This document shows, one piece after another, positions 22,740 through 32,715 of a stretch of 64,000 nt of DNA (within the stretch, counting starts at the first letter, position 1; each line of letters opens with the position of its first letter). Both the position numbers and the translations under genes were made by a program. Origin of the DNA: Yamagishiella unicocca (lineage: Eukaryota > Chlorophyta > Chlorophyceae > Chlamydomonadales > Volvocaceae); contig BDSL01000040.1 in assembly GCA_003116995.1 (NCBI GenBank), forward strand, positions 496,001 through 560,000, in the 5' to 3' direction. Under the pieces are notes generated by a model. That model made no database searches and was not told the DNA's origin. It saw only the letters and a program-made list of their open reading frames with translations.

Positions 22740-23510
22740 CCGCCGGACCTTAAGGTAGGTTTAGTGGTACGGTGGAGCCATTGGGTGCATCGCCTGACAC
22801 TGCTGATGAAAGAGACGCAGGAACGAAAGAAGAAAAACCCAGTACGTAGTCGATCGTGATATAGCTGAGTGATATAGCTGACCGCTGATGACCCTGAACA
22901 TACAAGCCGCAGCAAGGGGTGTTGGATGGGGACCAATCCCTGCCTGCCCAGCCCTTGCTCAGACTCAACGCGCTGCGAACACGCACCATATCATCCCACG
23001 CTAAACCACACGACCGCATTGAGTAAACGAGCGACATCATCAGCCCGGGGAGACATCGGCGCCTTTACGGCCTTACACCGCCGCCCAGCCGCCATCACGG
23101 TGACGGCCGCGAGCATCACGAGCGAACGAAGTCCCAGACACAATGCTGCACCCCCGCCCGGAAGGGTCAACACCCAGCCACCACGCTTGACCCCGGGGCA
23201 CAGCAGCATGATCATGGTCTAGCAGGTGGCTAGATAGGGCAGCGAATGCATGTTCGCGGAAATTGAGGAAGGAGTAGATAGCTGAGGTGTCCCAGGCCTG
23301 GCAGGGCAGAAAACCAGGAAACTTCCTAAATGCACGATATAGGCGACAGAACATGGTGCGCGACAGAACATGGTCCCAAGCAAGGGAAACCCGTGGCGCA
23401 CATGCTACAGGGGGTGGTGAGGACCAACCCCGCCCCAGCCCTTGTTCAGGACCTCCCTCAAGCGCCACGAGGCCCCCACAGACGGGACCAAAAGAAAGTT
23501 CACCCATATA
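22740..23510 (-). mobile_element. LINE fragment (family 1), ORF2 C-terminus and 3' UTR, decayed
   Basis: On the minus strand LCPGVKRGGWVLTLPGG... and LVMLAAVTVMAAGRR echo the LVQAPPGVQ...VWDVVVLAAITAMEVGRR module of better copies. The 3' region then runs to the tail near 22,757 (TGAGCCATTGGGT on the plus strand, TGTCAGGCGATGC in minus sense). Frames are broken. Confidence 0.6.
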
Positions 23511-23850
23511 TATGTTGCTGTAATGAAAGGATCAACCAACAGGAGGCAGTGCTTTGCGGATCAAGCTTACCAATGTTTGGGACCTGGCAGCCAAATGGGC
23601 TGAACATAACCGCGATCAAATGAGGGCTATACGCTTGAATATGGCGGTGCAAGCGAGCCTGCTCTGGAGATATATTTGATAATCAAATTTTGATTCCCGT
23701 TTGTTGTCGCCAACAAAAGTATTGGCCCGGGTGCAGTGCTTCACGGATTGAGCTTGAGCATGCATGGATACGTAGGGCGGGCAGGGGCAGGGGCTACCCA
23801 AAGGCCTGATCCGGAGCCTTCTACTGCTTCTATGGAGTAGTAATTGTTTC
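23511..23850. other. No gene seen
   Basis: Short unique-looking stretch between two LINE fragments; no coding region supported. Confidence 0.4.
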
Positions 23851-23854
23851 AGTG

Positions 23855-24490
23855 GGCTCTGGGCCTAAAGACAGGTAGGCCCACCGGGCACATCGTCAGA
23901 CACTACTGAAGGAGACAAAAGAGACAGAAGCCCAGCCGCTCTGCACCAATGGCAACCACCAAGCAAGACACACCAGTCAACAGTCCAGGGGTAGAAACAA
24001 CAGCAGCAGCCAGAACCCCAGGGGAAATCTGCGCTGTAAGCTCCCCGACCAGGAACCGATCATCACCGCAAACGGTCAACCTAGCTAGCATGCAGATCCG
24101 CATCCAGTGAACCAGTGCGTGGAGCGCCGCCGCCACGATACAACCAGCAGAACAACTGCCCGCCTTCCATCCAGAAAATACAAGCCGCCGGGAAGGACAC
24201 GCCCACCACTGAACGAAAAAACAAGAAGGAAGCAAGGGGGAAAAAACTGCCACTACACAGACATGGCTGGTCACGACCCCACATTCAGATCGTCCGGCCC
24301 CTCGGACACAAGGCGACTGCTGGAAACGACCCGCAAAAAGCGGTGTCGAAGCCCCGTAGTAGTGACCCAACCCTTCTGGGGACGCCCCAATATTGCAAAC
24401 CTCCGAAGACTGGCCCAAAACCCCACCCCCCGCACTGCGAATGGCACGATCCTGAAGAAATCCAGGGACAACGCAAGTGGGGGGGAGCCA
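23855..24490 (-). mobile_element. LINE 3' region (family 1)
   Basis: In minus sense the frame contains VGELTAQISPGVLAAAV, similar to IGEPLVQIPPGVLAAAL at 28.7 and 41.7 kb. The family tail (TGTCTGACGATGTGCCCGGT) closes it near 23,855. It meets the plus-strand LINE at 24.5 kb head to head, so the two are separate insertions or a rearranged copy. Confidence 0.6.
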
Positions 24491-24499
24491 TTGGCGCTG

Positions 24500-25070
24500 C
24501 GGGATATGACTGTTCGGGTTGGGACGGCCTTCGCAACTGGTCGAGTTCGCGGACGCCCGGCGGGCCGCGCATGAGATGTTTGTGCGCGAAGCGCTTGGGG
24601 ATACCGGGCCTGTCCTACCAGCGGCCTTGAATGCCCTGCAGCAAGTGTTCCGGCGGCTCTGGTCCGGCATGAAGTGGGAGCCTGCCTATAAGGAGGGGTG
24701 GTGGCGGTTGGCGGTGGATGGGATCCCCCTCCTCGGGAATTCTCATATGCGGTCGGTAGCAGCAGCCCCCTGTGGATGCGGTGGTCTGGCTGGAGAGTTG
24801 CCAGGGGCGGCTACCCCCCGCCTACACCATTTTTGGTTCTGCCCGGTGGCTCAAGCAGTGATTGCCCAACTCGAGACGACCCAGCTCGGTGCAGGGGTGA
24901 CACGGGCGCAAGTTTGGTTGGTGCAAGCACCTACCGGGGTACAGTCCTGCGTCTGGGGTGTAGTAGTCCTGGCGGCTATTACTGCCATGGAGGTGGGGCG
25001 CCGGTTTATGGCCGCGGCCTTGAAAAGGGGGGGGGGTGGTCCCACACGGGGAACGGCCATATCTTGAGAG
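24500..25070 (+). pseudogene. LINE ORF2 C-terminal fragment with CxC...HHFWxC module (family 1)
   Basis: An open stretch of about 180 codons contains VFRRLWSGMKWEPAYKEG, VDGIPLLGNSHMR, then CGCGG...RLHHFWFC (a CxC-x(n)-H-x4-C zinc-knuckle-like motif), then VWGVVVLAAITAMEVGRR. Non-LTR retrotransposon ORF2 proteins commonly end in a Cys/His motif of this kind. No reverse transcriptase core is present, so it is a 5'-truncated, non-mobile copy. Confidence 0.7.
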
Positions 25071-25418
25071 GCTTCTTATCCACTTGAGCCTTTCTTGAGC
25101 CGGTCTTGACCCCATGTTTTGTCGATCTTATGCTAAAGCTGAAGAGCTACAACCAAGACCCTCGGACGCAAGACATTGGCAACGCACTTTGGTGAAGATG
25201 CAACTCAAGGTGCAGCAGAAGTAGAGCTTAAGGCTAGCCCAACATTTGTCCCTAAGAAACCGTTACGCAAGAACCTGACCAAGTACCCAAAGCAGAAGAA
25301 CCTTTACCAAGCACGCACCCAAGATGATTCCTAAGATATTTTCAACAATCTCAGCAGTGCGACCTGCACATTGCTTATATGTAATATAACATTAACCAGT
25401 GCATCATGTGAAGGGCAC

Positions 25419-25447
25419 GTCGTACGCGACAAAGTGTCGCGTACGAC
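25419..25447. repeat. Hairpin with 13-bp perfect arms
   Basis: GTCGTACGCGACA and its reverse complement around the loop AAG. It sits 18 bases before the hAT element at 25,466, outside it. Confidence 0.9.
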
Positions 25448-25465
25448 ATTGTTAGTTGCTGCGCC

Positions 25466-26858
25466 CAGGGAATAGGGCGACTTTATCGCCATCGCCAAAA
25501 TACGACATCGCCATAAGTCGCATCGCCATCGCCAGAGGGCCCCAATGGCGACAATGGCGAGTACGACAGCCGTACTTCAAAATATCCGTTTTCATCTTTC
25601 AATGTGGGCGGAAAAATCGGGAAAATTACTTGGCAGTGGGCCAACCGCCGTTCACCTGGCTCCAAGGATGCACGTCCTGCTGCATTTCGCGTATGCGCGT
25701 CCTGCTTGCACCAGCGTCCTGCTTGCACCATCGGCCCACGCGTCGTTCGCAAGGGCCTCCGTGGCGCGGACAGGAGGGGGGGCTCTTGGCCCCCCCATCA
25801 CCATCCCCCTCGCGCAAGTTTGTCCGATGGCGCAAGTACCTCTGACTGTCCGCTCGCTCCCAAACCCCACTGAAGCTGTCCGCCTTGCCCTGCACTCGTG
25901 CAAGTGACATTGTCGGCGCATCACCCCGCCCCATCCATCCCCCACGCCCCGCACGCCCCGCACGCAAGTGCCTCTGTCACCCCTCACCCCGCCCATGCGT
26001 CGTTCGCAAGCTCATGCAGCAAGTGAATGCGAGCGTCACAATGGTGCGTGTGTGCGTGCGTGCGTAAAGCCGTGTGTGCCGTATGGCTGGACGTGCATGC
26101 CAAGTCATGGCCGTCCTCTCATTGGCATGTCACCGCTTCGAGTTCGGGGCTCCATCGGACACCATCCCGCGCCTCTCACCCCGCCCACACGTCGTTCACA
26201 AGGGCTACGCGGCACTTTTGCATATGACACAACAGGGTCAGCCATATAGTGTCGTGTGCAGGGTTGAGAATAAGGGGTGGGGGTGAGGGGGGGAAAGCCC
26301 CCCTCCCCCCCAACAAATAATGCTGGCCAGCGTGTACGGTCCATGAGACCGTCCACGAGACGTGCCCGGCAGTTGCCCGCTGCAGCCATGCCCGCGCCCC
26401 GAGCTGCCACTCCGTGGCATGGGAGAGGAGTCGACTAACATCGACATTCGGCAGCTCATAGCAGGCATCCGCTAGCTGATCGAGACTCCGGGATATGATA
26501 TCCCGGAGTCTCGATCACGGATATCTACTCTGCGGGCGTTTAATATTGACTACCTAATGCAACTGTTAGCAATTTGTTTTCTGAAGGTATTTCAGTATGT
26601 TGCTTTGGAGAGTCATCATGTGGTCAGATGGTGCAATCATAAGCCCGAACATCAATACACACGGCTTCAGATGCGTATAAAGAGTTTAAGATCTGCAAAT
26701 GACTCAATAACGTGTAATTTGAGAGACGTTGGGCGAAAGGAGAAGAAAACACGTTTTCCGTACATGCCGTACAGTCGCCCAAAGTCGCCAAAGTCGCCAA
26801 AGTCGCCAGGAGCAAAGTCGCCGTCGCCATTTCAAGTTTTAAATCGCCCTATTCCCTG
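25466..26858. mobile_element. Non-autonomous hAT-type DNA transposon with 8-bp TSD
   Basis: The ends are inverted repeats starting CAGGGAATAGGGCGA (left 25,466; right ends 26,858), followed on both sides by less exact GGCGA- and TCGCC-rich sequence. The flanking 8 bases are identical, GCTGCGCC at 25,458-25,465 and 26,859-26,866: a textbook hAT target duplication. Its 1.39 kb has no transposase frame, so it would need a helper. The interior has GC-rich repeats and the palindrome at 26,478. Confidence 0.92.
26478..26516. repeat. 39-bp palindrome inside the hAT element
   Basis: Two perfect 19-base arms (GATCGAGACTCCGGGATAT) around a single G. Sub-terminal palindromes are common in hAT-type elements and might bind transposase; here it is about 340 bases from the right end. 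Confidence 0.9.
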
Positions 26859-27050
26859 GCTGCGCCTGTGAGCTGAAAACTTCTTCTACGATGAGCTGTT
26901 GTCGCCTTCAGCACTAATAATAACCGTATGCAATATACATATAAATTATCGATATTGCCAGGCAATAGCAATGCAGCAGCAGTGTTCGTCAATGTTTGAC
27001 CAGGTGTCCACGCATCCACTCTGCCACTTTTCCAGGCTTCTAGTGGAGCA

Positions 27051-27740
27051 ATGCATCTTTATAATTATATTTTAGGCAGGCCTGTTAAGTTCTGGGCGTC
27101 GCGCTTCAGCATTTTGCTTGGCGAGCTATGGTCAGCGAGCGAGGAAGGCGACCATCAGGACCTGCCAGAGCTGCTCGCTGCTCGCAGTCAGATGGAAGTT
27201 AGGGCCACTGGACTTGTGCTGCCAGCAGTATAACAAAGCTCGAGAGCTGCCGGTGAGCAGGAAGACCATTGCTGACCTCAAACCCAAAGCTCTGCTTGCG
27301 TGGCTTTATTTCCCTAGTTAATCGATAATTTTCATTATCTGAAATGATTCATTTTCCTGGAATACATGCAGGTGATCGAATCCTGCCAAGACTGGTTGAC
27401 ATCTATCTTAAGAACCTGGCTGCGCTGTATGCTGCCAACTTTGCTGAAGCATTTGGCAAATCACGCTGTGATGGTAAGCGTGGGAGTGGCGCATGTTTTC
27501 TGTGTGTGCTGCCTGAGAGTGTTGCAACGAACTCCTTGATAGAAAACTACTTCAACTTATGGCACCATCCAACCCTCGATGAAACCCACAGGACGTGCGG
27601 GACACACAGCTGGGAGAGGACTTTATGGACGTGGCAGGATATGGAGCAGAGAGCATGGAGCAGCGGCTTGCTGGATTTGGTCGTTGAGGAGCTGCTGCAG
27701 CGTGACATGGATTGTGAGCATGGATTGTGAGCATCAGCAG
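27051..27740 (+). pseudogene. Exon-like pieces of an unrecognised gene
   Basis: One piece, 27,372-27,472, is bounded by a good acceptor (ACATGCAG|GTGATC) and donor (GTGATG|GTAAGC) and reads GDRILPRLVDIYLKNLAALY and onward without a stop. A neighbouring frame at about 27,085-27,231 (RPVKFWASRFSILLGELW...) is also protein-like but ends in a stop. I do not recognise a family and could not chain the pieces. It may be a degenerate gene or transposase. Confidence 0.35.
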
Positions 27741-28289
27741 TGTATGGGCCCTGCAGGGCTCAGCTGAGCAAGTAGCGGCATGGTCTGGATCTAGATGGGG
27801 TAGGCAACACGAGCAATAGCTAGCAGAGGGGATATGAACCGTGAAGTGAAGGGAACCGCGAGCGAGGTGAAGGGGCAGGTTGTGAGCTCGAAGTAAGCCT
27901 GTAGGTCAGTATTACTTGAGGAAGGCAAGGGGCATGGAGCACAGCAGCTAGCGCCCCATCAGGTGTGTGGCTAGCTAGTTCGGTGCAACATGCCAGTTTG
28001 TAGGGAAGAACAGACTGACCCCTGTGGTGGAACATACTGGTTCCTGGGGTGAAATGTAACACTTTTTGCAGTGACAATGTCTTTAGTGGTGTCGGCTTGA
28101 GCCTGGATCTTGAGCCCCGCCTTGAGCTGGGCTCTTCTGTGTAATGCCTTGAGCAGTTTACTTCACCCGGATCTTCAGCGGGGTCTTAAGCTTGGTTCTT
28201 GTCCTTTCTCTCAACAAGCCCTCTCAAGATATGGCTTGGAAAATGGATTAAGATATGCTCAAGAGTGCCTCAAGACCGGCCATTCCCGG
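27741..28289. other. No gene seen
   Basis: Near 28,225 CTCTCAAGATATGGC is the reverse complement of 25,061-25,075, so small pieces are shared with the flank of the LINE at 24.5 kb. No coding region supported. Confidence 0.4.
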
Positions 28290-28893
28290 AGTGTCCCCCT
28301 CTTACTCCGGGTAGTGGTCTTCTGGATCGTGCCGTTGGCCGTGGGGTGGTGGAGTTTTGGGCCCTTCTGAGGGGCTTTGCTGCGTTGGGGCTTCCCCAGA
28401 AAGGCTGGGATGCAGTGGGGCCTCGGCATCCTTTCTTGCGGGCTGTCGCCAGTCGCCTTGTGTGTGGGAGACCGGCTGAGGTACTGGTGGATTCGTGATT
28501 GGTCCGGGTTGTCTTGGGGCGCGGGGTTTCCTGTGCTTCTTACTTTCCAGCTCTATAGGCGCGTTGGGCCCTGCTAGGGGTCCGTGCTTTTTGGGATGAG
28601 AGGTGGCTGGCTCCGATGTTTGCATCGTTGCGGCGCTTCACTGGTTCGTCGGGTGCTGGGCTGTTAGGTTGGTTGGTTGTCAGTTCCTGATAGGGGAACC
28701 TCTAGTGCAAATTCCCCCTGGGGTGCTGGCTGCTGCCCTGTGTGCCTACGGCCTGTCCCTTTGGTGTTCTGGTGGTTTGCCTTTGTTCCGGTGCATGTCG
28801 GTCTTTGTTTCCTCCGTCTTTTTCAGTGTCAGACGATGCGCCCGATGGTTCTACCTCGCTCTTGGTCTGGAATCCACTGTAACCGTTACAACA
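28290..28893 (+). mobile_element. LINE fragment (family 1) with complete 3' end
   Basis: The ORF2 end (AVGRGVVEFWALLRGFAALG) stops at 28,498, followed by a 3' region ending GGTCTGGAATCCACTGTAAC and CGTTACAAC. The last 290 bases are about 95% like the inverted copy at 41,562-41,851. The TGTAA near the end acts as the element's own polyadenylation signal. Confidence 0.75.
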
Positions 28894-28894
28894 A

Positions 28895-29290
28895 TAAGTG
28901 ACAAATAAACCGACCAGCCCCCGACCTCTTCAGGGCCGCAGCCATAAACCGGCTCCCAATCTCCATGGCAGTAACAGCGATCAGGGCCACCACCACATCC
29001 CATATAGACATAGTGTTGCACGGCCAGGGGCCCCTGTAGCAGCCAGACCTGTGGCCAGCAGGTCAACCCTTCATGGATCGATGCGCCCCGAGTATGTGAG
29101 TTCCTGGGAAAGGGGATCCCATCCACGGTGACCACCACCATAACCCCTGATGGGAAGGTTAGCTCCCACTTCACCACATCCAGACCATACGTAGCTAGCC
29201 GTCTGAACACATCGATGCTACACGGCCGCAAGAGCAGCGGGCGGCACAGGCTCGGTGCCCCCAATCCCAAACGTTGCGCGGACAATTAGT
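28895..29290 (-). mobile_element. LINE ORF2 fragment (family 1)
   Basis: Minus-strand frame with FRRLATYGLDVVKWELTF, VDGIPFPRNSHTR and WPQVWLLQGPLAVQ aligns with the 24.5-kb copy (VFRRLWSGMKWEP..., VDGIPLLGNSHMR). The cysteine motif is eroded. Abuts the plus-strand copy tail to tail. Confidence 0.65.
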
Positions 29291-29940
29291 TCCCCTGCCG
29301 GCTGGAGAACCGCCCCACCTAACCCGAACATTTCCCATGTCGAGTTATCTGTCCTTCTCTGCTACGTGGAGGAAGGGTGCATGCAGCCGTGTGCAGCGTG
29401 CCACCCTCCGGATTCGGCTGCTGGCCGCAGCTAACGAGCGATTTAGGGCTGCGGACAAACATGCCAGATAGCTAATACGCATGCATGCATCTAATTGATT
29501 GAATACGAAGTACGAAGCGTGAACGCGTAATGAGGAAACCCCGTGAACGCGTAATGAGGAAACCACCAGCTATCTTTCGACCGATCGATGTCAGCGCGAG
29601 GCGGCGGGGCGCGTGCTTGGCCCGACCTAGAGGATGAAACGCAGCCAAACTTGATAGTCAGACAGGACTGGATGGCTCAACATCGACGGTGGGGTGCCAA
29701 TACTATCGAAAACGAGTAGCACCTGGGTTGGCAAAGCTATTCCTGTGGCTCAAGTACTACCACACACTCCAAGCCTACTTTTTTACAGTTTTTGTGTGGC
29801 TGGCGGTACAACTGGGAAATCCTATGACAACCACACGCCCTCCATGTCACATGTGTAATTGGCAGTATGTGAAACCGCGAGTCCTTAAGCCCGGCTGCCC
29901 GGGAGAACTCAGGGCCAGAGGGGGATCAATATTACTAATG
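29291..29940. other. No gene seen
   Basis: Contains a short direct repeat (GTGAACGCGTAATGAGGAAA) near 29,520 and 29,544. No coding region supported. Confidence 0.5.
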
Positions 29941-29949
29941 AGGACGGAG

Positions 29950-30065
29950 CTACATCGTCCCCAAGCCCGGGCGAACCCAGGACAAGAGGAAGGGTCCATG
30001 CCGTGCCTCACTACTATACAACAGCCGCCGGGGCTGCACCCAGCACACGCCCCAAAGAGCACAGA
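29950..30065 (-). mobile_element. Retrotransposon 3' tail (family 2)
   Basis: Contains CCCCAAGCCCGGGCGAACCC, AGGACAAGAGG and GGGGCTGCACCCAGCACACG in plus sense, that is the family 2 3' end on the minus strand. Confidence 0.6.
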
Positions 30066-30109
30066 AAAGCGTCATTTGCAAAAGCAATGCCATGGATGAT
30101 TATGTCTGA

Positions 30110-30310
30110 ACATTTCTAGCTGGCGCTACATCTGATACGGATACGTTACGGCGGAGAGCGAACACTCCCGCGCGAATACGAAAAGTTACTTTCTTCTGCG
30201 AATGCCGACCAGCATGCCTTAACGCGCAAGTAAGCGCGCGCGTTTCATGCCTCACCCGCTTTAAGGTAGCGCCAATTGTGCAGCTGCCGCAAAAGTGTAA
30301 GGGAGCCGAC
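30110..30310 (-). repeat. Dispersed repeat D, copy 2
   Basis: Reverse complement matches 1,560-1,765 (CACTTTTGCGGCAGC, GGTCGGCATTCGCAGA, CAGATGTAGCGCCAGCT). Confidence 0.6.
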
Positions 30311-30349
30311 TTCACACTCCGTATTCATGAGTGGAATAATGAGAGGTTA

Positions 30350-31690
30350 GAGATGAGAGTGACTGCAAGCAAGCCCGGGTGAACCCAGGACAAGAAGAAG
30401 GGCCCTCACCAAACGAAAGCTGGGGCAGAACCCAGCAGACGCCCCCAAGGGCACAGGCAAGTCTCGAAAAACACGAAAGACGCCGGGCAAAACAAGAACA
30501 AGAGGGGATAGCCAACAAAAGCCACCGCTAGCAGCCAACAGACGCCCCCGAAAGAAGGGACACCCCGCCGCGCCAAAGGCGGCGGGGCCCCAACAGAAGC
30601 CAGAAACAACAGCGACAGCAGCAAACAGCTAGCTCGGACCGACGCGCCCAAGGCATCACTTCTTTCTTTCCCACCCGCAAAACAGAGCCCAACCCAAGCA
30701 CGGTTGCCAACCGGCCAGCAAAGGGAACTTCAGCACGACGGGCAGTCGCAACAAACAAAGGCCACGAGGACACAAAACCCTGGCAGACGGCGGCGCCCAA
30801 ACACACCCACCAACTAGGCGCACCAACTAGGCGCACCAACCCTCACGGGAGAGCAACGCAGAAATAAAACAGCCCCCGGCCCAGAAGACACCAGAAAGTA
30901 AGGCAGACAAGCGGCCCACAAGGAGCACGAGGCAGGCACCACACAGGCCCCGCATCAGCCAGCACACTGAAAGCGACCCCTGACCACACGGAGGAACGGG
31001 TGGGCGGTCCCGACATCACCCCACCCGGCCGATGGCACACAGAGGTGCGTGAGCAAAATCCCGCAGGTGGGCCAAGAAGTCAGCAATTGCCGCCAACTGT
31101 GCACGAGCACACAGGCTAGGCGGGGTCCCCCTGGGGGCCAAGGCACCACCGGCCGGCATGACACAGCCCGGAGCGTGAAGCGGCCGAGGTCAATCGCACT
31201 GAGGGCGGCCAGGGCGACAACATCCCAAACACACAGCCCCGCCAGATGGTGGGAGGTAGGGGTTGCCCCATAAGGGAGCGGTCCAGCATCAGTCGCAGGG
31301 CAGCAGGGGCTCCTGCGCCACATCAGACACGGGCGGGAGGCAGAAGGCCGCTGACCACACGCCACACATCCGGGGGCAGTAGTAGTCCAGCCAAGCCCAG
31401 CCAATCGCCCGTCGCGTCCACTGTGAGGAGGGCGAGGGGCGGGCGGGAAGCAGGGTGGAGGAGCTCCAGGTAGATAGGTAGACCTGCAGCGCCTGCTGCC
31501 ACGGGTGCAGAATCCGCTGCCCGACAGTGGCACCATCCCCGAGCACAACGCGTGCCGCCCAGCAAGTGTAGCAGTCCAGCACGTGCCAGCGCAGGGGCAG
31601 GGCACTGAACGAAGCCGCCCGAAAGGGGGTGACCGACAAGGAGGCGTGCAGGGACTCCTACCTGTCAGGAGGCGACCCACATACATCAAT
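30350..31690 (-). mobile_element. LINE fragment (family 2): ORF2 C-terminus plus long 3' UTR
   Basis: The minus-strand ORF 31,689-30,955 ends in VWDVVALAALSAIDLGRFTL and a terminal HPFLRVV-type block shared with the other LINEs. The 3' part carries the family 2 motifs (GGGGGCGTCTGCTGGGTTCT, GTCCTGGGTTCACCCGGGCT). No reverse transcriptase is present, so it is 5'-truncated. Confidence 0.7.
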
Positions 31691-31839
31691 CGGACCCTGC
31701 TGGCCGTGATTGATAACCCGGGCGGCCTGGTGGACGAGGGCGCCCACGGAGGCGGTGGGGGAAAAGCTAGGGTGCTACATGTGCCAGATCATTCGGAAAC
31801 CATCCATTGTTGCTGCGTACTTATGAACAGCCAGATGTT

Positions 31840-31925
31840 ACATTGGCCGCAAGCCCGGGCGAGCCAGGCTTCACTTCGTCAGCAGTATCCTCAAGCTCGG
31901 GTGAACCCAGGACAAGTAAGAAGAG
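31840..31925 (-). mobile_element. Double family 2 tail
   Basis: AAGCCCGGGCGAGCCAGGCT and, 35 bases on, CTCAAGCTCGGGTGAACCCA, then GGACAAG: two adjacent partial family 2 ends on the minus strand. Confidence 0.5.
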
Positions 31926-32089
31926 GGACCCATGCGCCCTGTGACACGTTTCAGGCAGCCATGTATTGTACGCGCACACAAACAAACTTTATCGGGGGGG
32001 TGTCTCTATCTTTCGTCTCCTTAGTGTGCCGGCAAATTGCCCGGTGGTTCTGCCTTTACAAGTGTAGCGATTCTACTACTACCGGTATA

Positions 32090-32715
32090 CCGGTATGCGT
32101 ACTGCCCATGCAATCAGCTTGCCATGAAATAGTGCGCCTCCAATTTGCACCACAGCAGAGGCCAAGTGAGAACGGAGGGCCAACACACACTGACACACAG
32201 AGGCAAGTGAAACCGCAGGGTCAAGATGCATAACACAGCAGGACCTCCGCTGACTACGCACACACTGCACCACACTTTATTACGCACGGTCTAGGTGCTC
32301 TGGTCAAGTTGGCTTCGTCCATCTACCCAAGCAACGCGCTTCGCATCATCGTCAGCCACCAACCAAGGAGCGCATGATGACCGGCTCTAGCTGCGAGCAA
32401 TGACAAGCGGACAGTCCATGGATGCGTACTCGTTTTGTTGCTTTGAACCTTAGCAACATCCTCCTTTCTCCTTTCGAACGCAAAATCCTCTTTTCTCCTT
32501 TCGAACGCAACATCCTCCTTTCTCCTTTCGAACGCAACATCCTCCTTTCTCCTTTCGAGCGCAACACCCTCCTTTCTCCTTTCGAACGCAACATCCTCCT
32601 TTCTCCTTTCGAACGCAACATCCTCCTTTCTCCTTTCGAATGCGCTATGTTAGCTTTCATATCTAAAACAGATATCCCCCACAACTAAATTCAAATTCGT
32701 ACAGCAGTTTGCGTC
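32090..32715 (-). other. 3' flank of EGF-proline gene copy B, homologous to that of copy C
   Basis: Minus-strand pieces such as CCATGGACTG, GAAGCGCGTTGC and CAAATTGGAGGCGCACTATT (near 32,130) recur after copy C at 53,150-53,410. The duplication therefore extends beyond the coding region. A 27-bp array lies inside. Confidence 0.7.
32458..32645. repeat. 27-bp tandem repeat, about seven copies
   Basis: The unit is TCCTTTCGAACGCAACATCC then TCCTTTC. It is absent from the corresponding flank of copy C, so it expanded after the duplication. Confidence 0.9.

Noticed and set aside
32352..32688. SPFERNILL / RRMLRSKGE repeat proteins on either strand
   Set aside because: Direct translation of a 27-bp tandem repeat in the 3' flank of copy B; the array is absent beside copy C.
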